Positions 17,183-25,377 of a stretch of 64,000 bases of DNA are shown one piece after another (the stretch's first letter is position 1; every line of letters begins with the position of its first letter). The stretch lies in the NCBI RefSeq assembly GCF_016908935.1, contig NZ_JAFBEV010000004.1:1-64000 (forward strand), read 5' to 3'. Below the pieces are notes generated by a model. The model did no database searches, was not told the DNA's origin, and saw only the letters and a list, made by a program, of their open reading frames with translations. Position numbers and translations under genes: made by a program. This DNA is from Sporolactobacillus spathodeae. Lineage in GTDB: Bacteria; Bacillota; Bacilli; Bacillales; Sporolactobacillaceae.

Positions 17183-18118
17183 ATGACAATTGTCGAAACG
17201 CAGAATCTTGTTAAACGCTACGGCGATTTGGTAGCACTTGATCATCTGTCACTGGAAGTCAAAGAAGGTGAAATTTTTGGCCTACTCGGCCCGAACGGTT
17301 CTGGAAAAAGCACATCGCTCAACTGCATCCTCTCGCTTCTGAGCTTCGATAAAGGGGAAGTGAAAATTTTTGGAAAGACAATGAAGCCTGATGCGTACAG
17401 TATCAAACGCAATATTGGCATCGTGATGCAGAATGTGGCGGTATTTGATGAACTAACCGTCTATGAGAATATCGATTATTTCTGCAGCCTTTATGTCCCT
17501 GATAAGAAGCAACGGAAGCAGCTCGTTGATGAAGCAATCGATTTCGTGGAGCTCGGTGAATTCCGCAAATTCTACCCGAAAAAATTAAGCGGCGGACTCT
17601 TGCGCCGGCTGAATATCGCCTGCGGCATCGCTCATCAGCCGAAACTGATCATCCTTGATGAACCAACCGTAGCTGTCGACCCGCAAAGCCGTAATAAAAT
17701 TCTGGAAGGTATTAAGCAATTGCACAAACAAGGCGCAACCATTATCTATACCTCTCACTATATGGAAGAAGTGGAACAAATCTGCACACAGATTGTGATC
17801 ATCGATAAAGGGCGGGTCATTGCTTCTGGAACCAAAGAAGAACTCAAAGCCATGATCTCGATGGGCGAGAAGATCACTGTCGAGACATTCAGTATCAGCT
17901 CTGATCAAATGACCGCATTACGCCGATTGCCCGGCGTGATCACCGCCGAATATGCTGATGAGCGTCTTGTGATTAAATCCGAAAAAGAAACCAATAACCT
18001 TGCAGCGGTTCTCGACTTTTTTAAGAACGAATCGATTACTTTTGGACGAATTTATTCAGAACTGCCAACATTGAATGATGTCTTCCTGGAAATCACAGGA
18101 AAACAATTACGGGATTAA
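17183..18118 (+). CDS. ABC exporter ATP-binding subunit (LnrL-like)
   Basis: 311-residue DrrA/CcmA-type ATPase: Walker A GPNGSGKST, Q-loop MQN, signature LSGGLLRRLN (LSGGL instead of LSGGQ), Walker B LIILDEPTVAVD, switch His in TIIYTSHYMEE, and a C-terminal regulatory extension. The frame opens at 17159, but the ATG at 17183 follows AAGGAGGACGAAGCG and is the likely start. First gene of a three-gene operon with two ABC-2 permeases. Confidence 0.92.
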   Translation: MTIVETQNLVKRYGDLVALDHLSLEVKEGEIFGLLGPNGSGKSTSLNCILSLLSFDKGEVKIFGKTMKPDAYSIKRNIGIVMQNVAVFDELTVYENIDYFCSLYVPDKKQRKQLVDEAIDFVELGEFRKFYPKKLSGGLLRRLNIACGIAHQPKLIILDEPTVAVDPQSRNKILEGIKQLHKQGATIIYTSHYMEEVEQICTQIVIIDKGRVIASGTKEELKAMISMGEKITVETFSISSDQMTALRRLPGVITAEYADERLVIKSEKETNNLAAVLDFFKNESITFGRIYSELPTLNDVFLEITGKQLRD

Positions 18119-18130
18119 GGGGGGATCAAG

Positions 18131-19270
18131 ATGTTTCTCCAACTCTTTCGCTACCGGCTGAAATGCTTGCTTCGCGATCGACTACTTATTTTCTGGACGC
18201 TTGTTTTTCCAATCCTATTAGGAACCTTTTTTAATATGGCGTTTATGAATTTGAACAATGATGAGAAGTTCGAACCGATCAGTGCTGCACTCGTCACGGG
18301 GGGAGGGGCAAATGACGCAATCTTTGAACAAACGGTTCACCAAATGTCTCTTGGTAAAGACCGGCTCTTTAATCTGAAGACAACAGCCTCGAAACATCAA
18401 GCGGATCAATGGCTGAAAAAAGGAAAAATAAAAGGTTATTTTACAGATGGCCCCTTAATCCGGCTTTATGTACAGGAAACGGGAATAAGCCAGAGCATTA
18501 TGAAAACATTCGCCGATCACTATCGCCAAAACAGCTCAGCCTTTGCCGACATTGCTAAAGCAAATCCTGAGGCGATTCAAAAAGGTCTGCTCGATGATTT
18601 GTCACAACAGAGGAACAGCGTCAAAGAAGTGAATACGGGTGGCGCGAAACCAAATAACGTGCTGAATTATTTCTACACGCTGATTGCGATGGCCTGTCTC
18701 TACGGCAGTTTTTGGGGCAATAAAGAAGTTTGCGACACGCAGGCCGATTTGTCGTCTCGCGCGGCGCGGCTTAATCTTGCGCCTGTGCATAAACTGAAGC
18801 TCTTTTTGGCGGGTTGCTGCGCGGATTTGCTGATTATCTATGGTGAGATTTTAATCTTGCTCGCTTTTCTCCATTTTATCCTTGGTATCGATTTCGGAAC
18901 GCGGACAGGACTTGTACTGTTGACCGCATGGATTGGCTCGATGCTCGGTTTAACATTCGGCACCTTTGTCAGTGCGATCACGCGAAAAGGCGAAAATTTG
19001 AAATTCGCCGTTTTGACGGCGGTGACAATGGCCGGATGCTTTCTCGCTGGAATGATGATTGGCGACATGAAATACTTAGTTGCTGAGTATGTGCCCGCAC
19101 TTGCCTGGCTGAACCCGGCCAATCTACTCACCGATGCCTTTTACTCCCTCTATTATTATGATTCGCTGAACCGTTATCTGATCAATCTCGCTATGATCGC
19201 TGTCTTTACTATTGTCTTCGGTTTCGGAACTTATTTGATGATCAGGAGGCGCAAATATGCCAATCTTTAA
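18131..19270 (+). CDS. ABC-2 type permease (LnrM-like)
   Basis: 379 residues with one N-terminal helix (about 17-37), a large extracellular domain (about 40-175) and five further helices to the C-terminus, the ABC2_membrane_3 topology. It follows the ATPase by 12 bases with its own GGGGGATCAAG ribosome site and overlaps the next permease by 14 bases. Presumed heterodimer partner of the next gene in exporting a lipophilic antimicrobial. Confidence 0.9.
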   Translation: MFLQLFRYRLKCLLRDRLLIFWTLVFPILLGTFFNMAFMNLNNDEKFEPISAALVTGGGANDAIFEQTVHQMSLGKDRLFNLKTTASKHQADQWLKKGKIKGYFTDGPLIRLYVQETGISQSIMKTFADHYRQNSSAFADIAKANPEAIQKGLLDDLSQQRNSVKEVNTGGAKPNNVLNYFYTLIAMACLYGSFWGNKEVCDTQADLSSRAARLNLAPVHKLKLFLAGCCADLLIIYGEILILLAFLHFILGIDFGTRTGLVLLTAWIGSMLGLTFGTFVSAITRKGENLKFAVLTAVTMAGCFLAGMMIGDMKYLVAEYVPALAWLNPANLLTDAFYSLYYYDSLNRYLINLAMIAVFTIVFGFGTYLMIRRRKYANL

Positions 19271-20423
19271 ACTATGTCTGAAAATCTTCCGGAAAAACTG
19301 GTCATCGATTGGTGTTTTCCTGGTTATCTTTGTTTCGCTCAGCTGTATTTTCGCATTTTCTTATTCACAATCCAGCTTATCCAAAGGATTTACACAAGAG
19401 CGGGCGAAAGTTGCTTTAATTAGTAAAGAAAAAACGCCACTCACCGAAGGCTTCCGCATGGCACTCGCGAAAAATGCTGATTTTGTCACGTTACCCGATC
19501 AAACTGAAAAAATGCAGGACGCACTTTTCTTTCGCAAAGTGACTTATATTCTCGTGATTCCTAAAGGTTTTACAAAAGATGCTCTAAACGACGGCACCAT
19601 GAAGATGGAAAAACGGGTAGTACCTGGATCAGCCGAAAATGCCTATATTGATAGTATTGTACGCCAATACTGGCATCTGGCTACCGTTTACGCTGCGCAC
19701 GAGCCGAATCTCAGCGAAACGCAGATTGCTGATCATGTGAAGCGTGATCTATCCACGAGTACACCCGTCGTGATGCACGACCAACACGCGGCAAGCGCGG
19801 ACAGTAATTTTATCACCGGTTATTTCAATTTTGTCGCCTATGGTTTAACGATTGTCATGATCGTTGGAATCGCTGCTGTTTTCATTGTGCTGAATAGACA
19901 GGACATCAACCGGCGGATCATTTGCTCACCGATTCATTCAATTAGCGTCAATTTGCAAATTTTTTTGGCTATTATTATATTTGCGCTCTTCTGCTGGACT
20001 GGTTTTTCTGGACTGGGCATCTTTCTGAATTTAAAAAATCAAATAACAGCCCCAATCGGCTATTATCTATTGAACTCAGTTGTTTTTACGTTGTGTCTCT
20101 CAAGCATCAGTTATTTAATCGGAAATCTTGTCAGCAATCGTCAGGCGCTTTCGGCAATCGCAAACGTCATCGGGCTCGGCAGTGCCTTTCTCAGCGGTGC
20201 ATTCGTACCTCAGGAATTAATGAATCAAACCGTCCTGAAAATTGCCAGCTTTACACCCACTTATTGGTATGTGACCGCTAATAATCGAATCGCAGGGTTG
20301 GGTGCTGGAAATTGGGCGGAAACAAAATCAATCCTCAATGATATGGCTATCGTCCTAGCGTTCGCTGTCGCCTTTCTAATTCTTTCACTTGTTATCGGCA
20401 AACGCCGCCGCATGTATGCATGA
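19257..20423 (+). CDS. ABC-2 type permease (LnrN-like)
   Basis: 388 residues with the same architecture as the previous gene: N-terminal helix (about 15-35), extracellular domain to about 195, then five helices and a basic tail KRRRMYA. AGGAGG inside the end of the upstream gene provides the ribosome site, giving overlapping translation. The operon closes with a strong bidirectional terminator. Confidence 0.9.
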   Translation: MPIFKLCLKIFRKNWSSIGVFLVIFVSLSCIFAFSYSQSSLSKGFTQERAKVALISKEKTPLTEGFRMALAKNADFVTLPDQTEKMQDALFFRKVTYILVIPKGFTKDALNDGTMKMEKRVVPGSAENAYIDSIVRQYWHLATVYAAHEPNLSETQIADHVKRDLSTSTPVVMHDQHAASADSNFITGYFNFVAYGLTIVMIVGIAAVFIVLNRQDINRRIICSPIHSISVNLQIFLAIIIFALFCWTGFSGLGIFLNLKNQITAPIGYYLLNSVVFTLCLSSISYLIGNLVSNRQALSAIANVIGLGSAFLSGAFVPQELMNQTVLKIASFTPTYWYVTANNRIAGLGAGNWAETKSILNDMAIVLAFAVAFLILSLVIGKRRRMYA

Positions 20424-20444
20424 CACGTACTTCTAAATATCGTT

Positions 20445-20490
20445 AAAAGCCAGCGGTATACGGATATTTTCCGTGCGCCGCTGGCTTTTT
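20445..20490. terminator. Bidirectional terminator between the ABC operon and the persulfide operon
   Basis: AAAAGCCAGCGG pairs with CCGCTGGCTTTTT around a loop of about 21 bases. Confidence 0.9.
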
Positions 20491-20492
20491 GT

Positions 20493-22142
20493 TTACAAAA
20501 CAACTTTGTCTGGAAATACAGTTTTATAGAGTTTGTAGCCACCGTCCAGATTGCTTACCTGGAATCCTTTTTGCGTCAGAATTCGCGCCGCCAGGTAGCC
20601 ACGCAAACCGACTTGGCAAGTAACAATCAGCAGACGATCATCCGGCAATTCACCAAGCCGTGCCCGCAGACTGTCGAGCGGCAGATTCACAGACTGCGGA
20701 ATATGACCATGGGTGTATTCGTTTTCCGTCCGTACATCAACGAGCATGGCTCCCTCTTTTACAAGGTGATCGACTTCATTCCACTGAATAGATGCCACCG
20801 CATGATCGAGCAGATTTTCCGCTGCATAGCCAATCAAGTTGACAGGTGCTTTTGCCGAATTAAACGGTGGCGCATAGGCCAGTTCGAGCTCTGTCAAATC
20901 AGAGACTGTCATCCCTGCTTTAATCGCGGTCGACAAGACGTCAATCGTTTTATCCACGCCTTTCTCGCCAACGGCCTGGGCACCGAAGAGGCGCCCATTT
21001 TCTGGATCAAAGAGAAGCTTCAGTGTCATCTGCCTGCTGCCCGGATAATAGGACGCATGGTCCGGTGGGCTTGTGTGAATCGCCTGATAGGCGGTTCCGG
21101 CGTGACGCAATTGTTTTTCGTTCAACCCTGTCACTGCCGCAGCCAAATCAAAGGCTTTCACAATCGATGTACCGAGTGTTCCCTTGTACGTCCGCGTCAG
21201 TCCAGCAATCCTGTCGGCAACCATGCGTCCTTGACGATTGGCTGGCGAAGCGAGCGGAATCACAGTCAGTGCGCCGCTAACCAATTGTTTGACAGCAATT
21301 GCGTCGCCAATCGCGTATATAGCCGAATCACTCGTTTCCAGTTGATCATTAACGAGAATTGCCTTGCGTTCACCCAATTCCAGACCGGCATGTTCCGCAA
21401 GTCCCGATTCTGGCACCACGCCCACCGACAAGAGGACAAGGTCAGCCGCTTGCCGTGAGCCGTCATCGAGCACAAGCTTCGTTCCGTGTTCTTCAAAGGC
21501 TGTGACTGTTTTTCCTTTCCGTATCATGACACCATTTTCTTTGATCACAGCTTCAATCGGTGCAGCCATTTCCGGATCAAGTGGCGGCAAAATTTGACGG
21601 TCCCGTTCAATAACTGTCACTTGTATCCCGCGTGCCGCTAGATTTTCTGCCATTTCAATACCGATAAATCCCGCGCCGATAATCGATGCTTTCTGAACAT
21701 CATTATTCTCGATGAACGAAACGATTGCTGCCGCATCCGGCACATCACGCAATGTGAACAGATTTTCAGCCTGCTCAATCCCTTTAATCGGTGGACGCAT
21801 CGGCCGCGCGCCGGTTGATAGAATCAAACGGTCATACGTCTCTTCATAATCTTTCCCCTGATGATTGATCCTCACTTTCTTCTCTTTGCGATCAATCGCT
21901 AGCACTTCACTATTCGTCCGAACATCAAGATTAAAGCGCTGATGCAATTTTTCCGGTGTCTGTACGAGAAGCTTCGATTGGTCTTCAATTGTCCCGCCGA
22001 TATAATATGGAAGTCCGCAATTAGCAAATGAAACATGGGGGCCGCGTTCTAAAACGATGATCGCCGCGTCTTCGATCAGACGGCGTAGACGTGTTGCTGC
22101 CGACATACCGCCGGCAACACCGCCAACAATAACAATTTTCAT
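20493..22142 (-). CDS. cdr: CoA-disulfide / persulfide reductase with C-terminal rhodanese domain
   Basis: 549 residues. An FAD/NAD(P)H pyridine-nucleotide disulfide oxidoreductase (about 1-445) begins with the dinucleotide motif VIVGGVAGGMSAA and has the single active Cys in SFANCGLPYY (about 43). The second dinucleotide motif is SIIGAGFIGIEMAE. A rhodanese domain (about 455-549) carries the catalytic Cys in TCQVGLRG. This is the CoADR-RHD architecture that reduces CoA persulfide or polysulfide with NADH. It lies last in an operon with two single-domain rhodaneses and CstR, so its role is in sulfane-sulfur detoxification. Confidence 0.93.
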   Translation of the reverse strand: MKIVIVGGVAGGMSAATRLRRLIEDAAIIVLERGPHVSFANCGLPYYIGGTIEDQSKLLVQTPEKLHQRFNLDVRTNSEVLAIDRKEKKVRINHQGKDYEETYDRLILSTGARPMRPPIKGIEQAENLFTLRDVPDAAAIVSFIENNDVQKASIIGAGFIGIEMAENLAARGIQVTVIERDRQILPPLDPEMAAPIEAVIKENGVMIRKGKTVTAFEEHGTKLVLDDGSRQAADLVLLSVGVVPESGLAEHAGLELGERKAILVNDQLETSDSAIYAIGDAIAVKQLVSGALTVIPLASPANRQGRMVADRIAGLTRTYKGTLGTSIVKAFDLAAAVTGLNEKQLRHAGTAYQAIHTSPPDHASYYPGSRQMTLKLLFDPENGRLFGAQAVGEKGVDKTIDVLSTAIKAGMTVSDLTELELAYAPPFNSAKAPVNLIGYAAENLLDHAVASIQWNEVDHLVKEGAMLVDVRTENEYTHGHIPQSVNLPLDSLRARLGELPDDRLLIVTCQVGLRGYLAARILTQKGFQVSNLDGGYKLYKTVFPDKVVL

Positions 22143-22154
22143 CCTAGCCCCTCC

Positions 22155-22457
22155 TTAGGCGATGACTTCTCCAGCCCAGTTCATCATACCGCCACTCATA
22201 TTTCTCACGTGAAACCCGTTCGCTGCGAGAATCGAAGCTGCCAGCGCACTGCGTTGCCCGGACAGGCAAACAATAATATGTTCTTCCGCTGCATTGATTT
22301 CGCTCATCCGTGACTGAATCCAGTTTACTGGAATATTGACAGCGCCATTGATGTGACCATCGGCAAACTCGCTCGGCTCACGAACATCAATAATGCTGAT
22401 TCCACTCTTTTCATTGACAAGACGTTCAACTTCTTCTGGACTGATTTCTTCAAACAT
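22155..22457 (-). CDS. Rhodanese-domain sulfurtransferase
   Basis: 100-residue single-domain rhodanese; N-terminal EISPEEVERL, DVREPSEFADGHINGAVNIP and active Cys in the loop IVCLSGQRSALAA (about 68). It moves sulfane sulfur between persulfide carriers. Its gene is 12 bases upstream of the reductase, and GGGGGAAACAAC precedes the ATG. Confidence 0.92.
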   Translation of the reverse strand: MFEEISPEEVERLVNEKSGISIIDVREPSEFADGHINGAVNIPVNWIQSRMSEINAAEEHIIVCLSGQRSALAASILAANGFHVRNMSGGMMNWAGEVIA

Positions 22458-22587
22458 GTTGTTTCCCCCTTATTTAATAGACGCATATGTCTGATGCAAG
22501 TAACACGCAATTGTACTGTTTGAGGATAAGCGCATCGGTCTTGATGCTAATGATCCCTTGCAGTCGGCAAAAATCATTCCTAAATGA

Positions 22588-22905
22588 TTAATACCAGCGA
22601 TTCATCCCGCCTTGAACATTTGTGACATTTGGATAACCGGCTTTAACAAGCATTTTGCAAGCCATTGAACTGCGCATGCCGCTCTGGCAAATCACAACGA
22701 TCTCCTTATCCTTCGGTATTTTCGCCAGCTTACCGCCAAGCGATTGAAGTGGAATATTAGTAAAGACCGGTATCGACTGCCTACTGAACTCACCCGAAGT
22801 CCGAACGTCTAAAAAGAATTTTCCTTTTCGATTGTTCAAATAATTCGCCTTCAAATCAGCAGTACGAATCTTTTTGTAAGGTGATTTAAATATGAGCCAA
22901 CCCAT
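22588..22905 (-). CDS. Rhodanese-domain sulfurtransferase
   Basis: 105 residues: a short hydrophobic-leaning N-terminus (MGWLIF), then DVRTSGEFSRQSIPVFTNIP and active loop VICQSGMRSSMA (Cys near 73), ending GGMNRWY. The second rhodanese of the operon; the two differ in active loop (CQSGMRS versus CLSGQRS), so they may have different partners. A CstR-type operator lies 15-30 bases before the start codon. Confidence 0.92.
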   Translation of the reverse strand: MGWLIFKSPYKKIRTADLKANYLNNRKGKFFLDVRTSGEFSRQSIPVFTNIPLQSLGGKLAKIPKDKEIVVICQSGMRSSMACKMLVKAGYPNVTNVQGGMNRWY

Positions 22906-22919
22906 TTTCTCGCTCTCCC

Positions 22920-22935
22920 ATACCCCGTTGGGTAT
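22920..22935. promoter_or_regulatory. Second CstR-type operator
   Basis: ATACCCCGTTGGGTAT, identical to the cstR operator except for the two or three central bases, directly upstream of the first rhodanese gene. Confidence 0.8.
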
Positions 22936-22957
22936 TTATTTTAATAAAAAAAATAAG

Positions 22958-23218
22958 TCATCTGCTGCGGACGAGCATTTTCACTGCTTCGTTAATCAAT
23001 TCTTCCGTCGAACCACCACTTTCAATCTGTTTGCGAAGACAAGCCTCGAGATTACTGCCAACGACCAGACCAAGCGCTCGATCCATAGCCGTTCGTGCCG
23101 CCGTCATCTGCATCACAATCTGCTGACAGTCCTCGCCTTCGTCCATCATCCGTAAAACTCCGCGTATCTGCCCGTCAATTCGTTTCAATCGATTCTTCAT
23201 TTGCGGCGTATAATTCAT
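22958..23218 (-). CDS. cstR: Persulfide-sensing CsoR-family repressor
   Basis: 86-residue four-helix CsoR/RcnR-family DNA-binding protein. Cys31 (EGEDCQQI) and Cys60 (SNLEACLRK) are present, while the copper-ligand His of true CsoR is replaced (GSNLEAC). This is the CstR pattern, which reacts with sulfane sulfur to form di- to tetra-sulfide links rather than binding Cu(I). The C-terminus EELINEAVKMLV matches staphylococcal CstR. First gene of the operon, autoregulated through an operator over its own start region. SD TTAAGGAGGCGC. Confidence 0.9.
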   Translation of the reverse strand: MNYTPQMKNRLKRIDGQIRGVLRMMDEGEDCQQIVMQMTAARTAMDRALGLVVGSNLEACLRKQIESGGSTEELINEAVKMLVRSR

Positions 23219-23233
23219 TAAAGCGCCTCCTTA

Positions 23234-23249
23234 ATACCCCTATGGGTAT
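23234..23249. promoter_or_regulatory. CstR operator at cstR
   Basis: ATACCCCTATGGGTAT, a near-perfect palindrome located just downstream of the -10 element, covering the expected start of transcription. Confidence 0.85.
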
Positions 23250-23250
23250 A

Positions 23251-23279
23251 ATTATAGGGCTAATTCGATCGATTGTCAA
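23251..23279 (-). promoter_or_regulatory. Consensus promoter of the cstR operon
   Basis: TTGACA (23274-23279), 17-base spacer and TATAAT (23251-23256) on the minus strand. Confidence 0.9.
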
Positions 23280-23354
23280 TTCAAGCCATTGCTTCTTTTT
23301 GATCAACGCGTTGTTTCAATGACCGTCCAAATAGCCATCAACCATCAAAAGTCC

Positions 23355-24128
23355 TCACTGCAATCGAAACTGAAGCGGGTGCATGGACGGGGTAATCGCC
23401 CGCATCTCATAATGGCGATCGTGAAGGTACTTCAAAAGCGGTTCAATCGCCCGCACTGTCGTCGGCATATCATGGAGCAGGATAACAGGCGTCTCTTTTT
23501 GTTTTTCCAGTTGCTGGACTTTCTGAATCGTCCGTGTATTAAAACGCCAGTTCTGCAAGCGCCAATCCTGACTGTCAATATTCCAATCCCACATGATGAA
23601 CCCCTGCTCAACCATTGCCTTTCTATATTTTAGTTTCATAAATGGTGAACTTCCGTACGGCGTGCGAATGAATCGTGCCTGGACCTGTGCCACTTGCTGC
23701 AGCGCCTTCTGAGCCGTTGTCATCTCCTGAATTACCGACTTTTTCGAACGATAAAGTTTTCTAAAGTTATGCGAAACACCATGAAGTCCGAGCGCAAACC
23801 CCTCGTCGCGCATCCGCCGCACACTTTGCGGATATTTTAAAATACTCGGTTGTAACATAAAAAAAGTAGCTTTTGCATGAAACCTATCGAGTAGGTCGAG
23901 CAACTGCTCCGTCATCGGTGATGGGCCGTCGTCAAACGTAAGGTAAACTATTTTTTCATTTGAACGATGCGTCGTCATACGGTAGATTGGATCCGGAGAC
24001 AGTGCATGAGGGAGCGAAAATGGATCGCTAGTTTCTGCCTGTACGGCGCGGGATTGGCCCCAAAAAGCGATCAGAAAAACAACAGTCACAAATAGAAAAA
24101 AAAATTGACGGCTTCTCTTTTTGTTCAT
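23355..24128 (-). CDS. Secreted polysaccharide deacetylase
   Basis: 257 residues: basic N-terminus and signal/anchor helix (about 8-27), then a NodB-type carbohydrate esterase 4 domain. Metal and catalytic motifs are TFDDGPSP (about 65), the His pair in LHGVSHNF (about 116), RTPYGSSP and the C-terminal LLHDMP. It would remove N-acetyl groups from peptidoglycan or another wall glycan outside the membrane. Monocistronic, ribosome site GAAGGGGATG. Confidence 0.92.
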   Translation of the reverse strand: MNKKRSRQFFFLFVTVVFLIAFWGQSRAVQAETSDPFSLPHALSPDPIYRMTTHRSNEKIVYLTFDDGPSPMTEQLLDLLDRFHAKATFFMLQPSILKYPQSVRRMRDEGFALGLHGVSHNFRKLYRSKKSVIQEMTTAQKALQQVAQVQARFIRTPYGSSPFMKLKYRKAMVEQGFIMWDWNIDSQDWRLQNWRFNTRTIQKVQQLEKQKETPVILLHDMPTTVRAIEPLLKYLHDRHYEMRAITPSMHPLQFRLQ

Positions 24129-24209
24129 AACAAAAGCGCATCCCCTTCCTCATTCCATCTATTAGGGATGCCCGATCTACAGGAGAAATATCAGTGCTTT
24201 TTCAGCGCA

Positions 24210-24370
24210 TCCCCAAAAAGATCGGTCCATATTTGTAGTAAACACGCTTCAGGCGCATGCTTTGGGTTAGAGCCAACTAACGAAAGAAGCACTCAATTAA
24301 CGAACGACGCGGCTGCGCCTCAGTATTTCTTAATTCTGCTTCGATCTTATACAATTCAAGCGCATAAAAA
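24210..24370 (+). repeat. Dispersed intergenic repeat, copy E (degenerate)
   Basis: Only the ends are clear: AACACGCTTCAGGCGC near the left and CGATCTTATAC with TTCAAGCGCATAAAAAA at the right. The middle has diverged. Confidence 0.45.
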
Positions 24371-24388
24371 AACCTGTCTGGCGACAGG
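24366..24388 (-). terminator. Terminator of luxS
   Basis: Minus strand CCTGTC-GCCA-GACAGG followed by TTTTTTTATGCGCTTGAA. Confidence 0.88.
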
Positions 24389-24443
24389 CTCTATTTGTGG
24401 CTATTATAGCTAAACGTTTTTCATTGTTGCTTAAATATGACAA

Positions 24444-24929
24444 TTACAAAGATTCACTGACCACTTTGCGGACAAAAGGATCGGAGCTGATTCCTTCATC
24501 AAGAATTTTTTTCGCCCATTCTTTCGCCGAGAAAAGCGAGTGATCACGATAATTGCCGCAGCTGACAAGTGTTGTCCCCTGAACATCTTCCCACTTTGCC
24601 GGGCCGGCAATGAATTCAAGCGAGCCCTTCAAAGCCTTGGCAACCGTAACAGTGTCATGCGACCCCCACATGATCAGATGAAACCCGGTGCGGCAGCCGA
24701 ATGGTGAGCAATCAATCACGCCATCCAACCGATCCCGCAACAGACTTGCCAGCATATGCTCAATCGTATGCAATCCTGCAGTCGGGATCGCATTCGCATT
24801 AGGCTGTACAAAGCGCAAATCAAAATTTTGAATCTGATCACCCTGAGGACCTTGCTCGCTCGCAATCAAGCGGACATACGGTGCAATTACTTTCGTGTGA
24901 TCCAACGTGAAACTCTCAACTTCAGCCAT
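24444..24929 (-). CDS. luxS: S-ribosylhomocysteine lyase
   Basis: 161-residue cytosolic metalloenzyme that cleaves S-ribosylhomocysteine to homocysteine and the AI-2 precursor DPD. His54 and His58 (HTIEH), the catalytic Cys in FGCRTGFH and the third metal ligand Cys in SCGNYRDH are all in place. It closes the activated-methyl cycle after SAM-dependent methylation. The SD AAGGAGG precedes ATG. A SAM-I riboswitch and promoter lie 200-370 bases upstream on the same strand, unusual for this gene. Confidence 0.96.
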   Translation of the reverse strand: MAEVESFTLDHTKVIAPYVRLIASEQGPQGDQIQNFDLRFVQPNANAIPTAGLHTIEHMLASLLRDRLDGVIDCSPFGCRTGFHLIMWGSHDTVTVAKALKGSLEFIAGPAKWEDVQGTTLVSCGNYRDHSLFSAKEWAKKILDEGISSDPFVRKVVSESL

Positions 24930-25018
24930 AAAAAAAACCTCCTTAATCAGATAAGAAATTCAATCTATTCGAATCTTACGCTTTTAGTGTATAAAGAAGG
25001 AACACGCCAAAAAGATGA

Positions 25019-25112
25019 GATAAACCTGGCGTAGCCAAGTACTTTGCACACAATGGCAAGCCTTAGTTTTCCTTATACTTAAATCCCTTTGAAATCTTCA
25101 TACTTTCTTAAG
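25019..25112 (+). repeat. Dispersed intergenic repeat, copy F (short)
   Basis: AAACCTGGCGTAGCCAAGT hairpin followed by a degraded middle and CCTTATACTTAAATC / CATACTTTCTTAAGC tail. It separates the SAM riboswitch from luxS. Confidence 0.6.
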
Positions 25113-25120
25113 CATATCAA

Positions 25121-25143
25121 GAAGGCCTGTTCAAAATGCCTTC
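25121..25143 (-). terminator. Expression-platform hairpin of the SAM riboswitch
   Basis: Minus strand GAAGGC-loop-GCCTTC directly after the aptamer and overlapping its P1 edge. The following TTGATATGCTT is a poor T-run, so termination strength is doubtful. Confidence 0.5.
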
Positions 25144-25249
25144 TCATCTTCTGAGCGACTCACGCACTCCTGTAATTGACACCATGCATTTCAATGAATG
25201 CTGGTTGTCGGGTTCATTGGGCCAGTCCCTCCACCACTCTCGATAAGAA
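25143..25249 (-). promoter_or_regulatory. SAM-I (S-box) riboswitch aptamer
   Basis: Minus-strand sequence carries the ordered S-box signature: CTTATCGAGAG, GGTGGAGGGACTGGCCC, AATGAACCCGACAACC, a P3 stem CATTCATTGAAATG, GGTGTCAATT, the P4 stem GAGTGCGTGAGTCGCTC, and AGATGAG, which closes P1 with CTTATC. It controls genes of methionine/SAM metabolism in Firmicutes by premature termination when SAM is high. The next gene on the strand is luxS. Confidence 0.92.
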
Positions 25250-25272
25250 TCACTTTATTCACTTTCTTTTTC

Positions 25273-25301
25273 ATTATATAACCCGATTAAATTCAGGTCA
25301 A
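25273..25301 (-). promoter_or_regulatory. Promoter of the SAM riboswitch transcript
   Basis: TTGACC (25296-25301), 17-base spacer and TATAAT (25273-25278) on the minus strand, about 20 bases before the aptamer. Confidence 0.85.
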
Positions 25302-25377
25302 TTTCAATTTATTAAAACCATATCTGTTTAGTTGGTTTTTCAACTATCTCTAGCGTGTTTGATAGATACTAATTTTT

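Noticed and set aside
20571-21458. 295-residue plus-strand frame antisense to the persulfide reductase
   Set aside because: Codon shadow of the reductase; no start signal and no recognisable motif.
24129-24209. Short hairpin GCATCCC...GGGATGC downstream of the polysaccharide deacetylase start
   Set aside because: It lies upstream of the gene on its own strand and has no T-run; too little to call a regulator.
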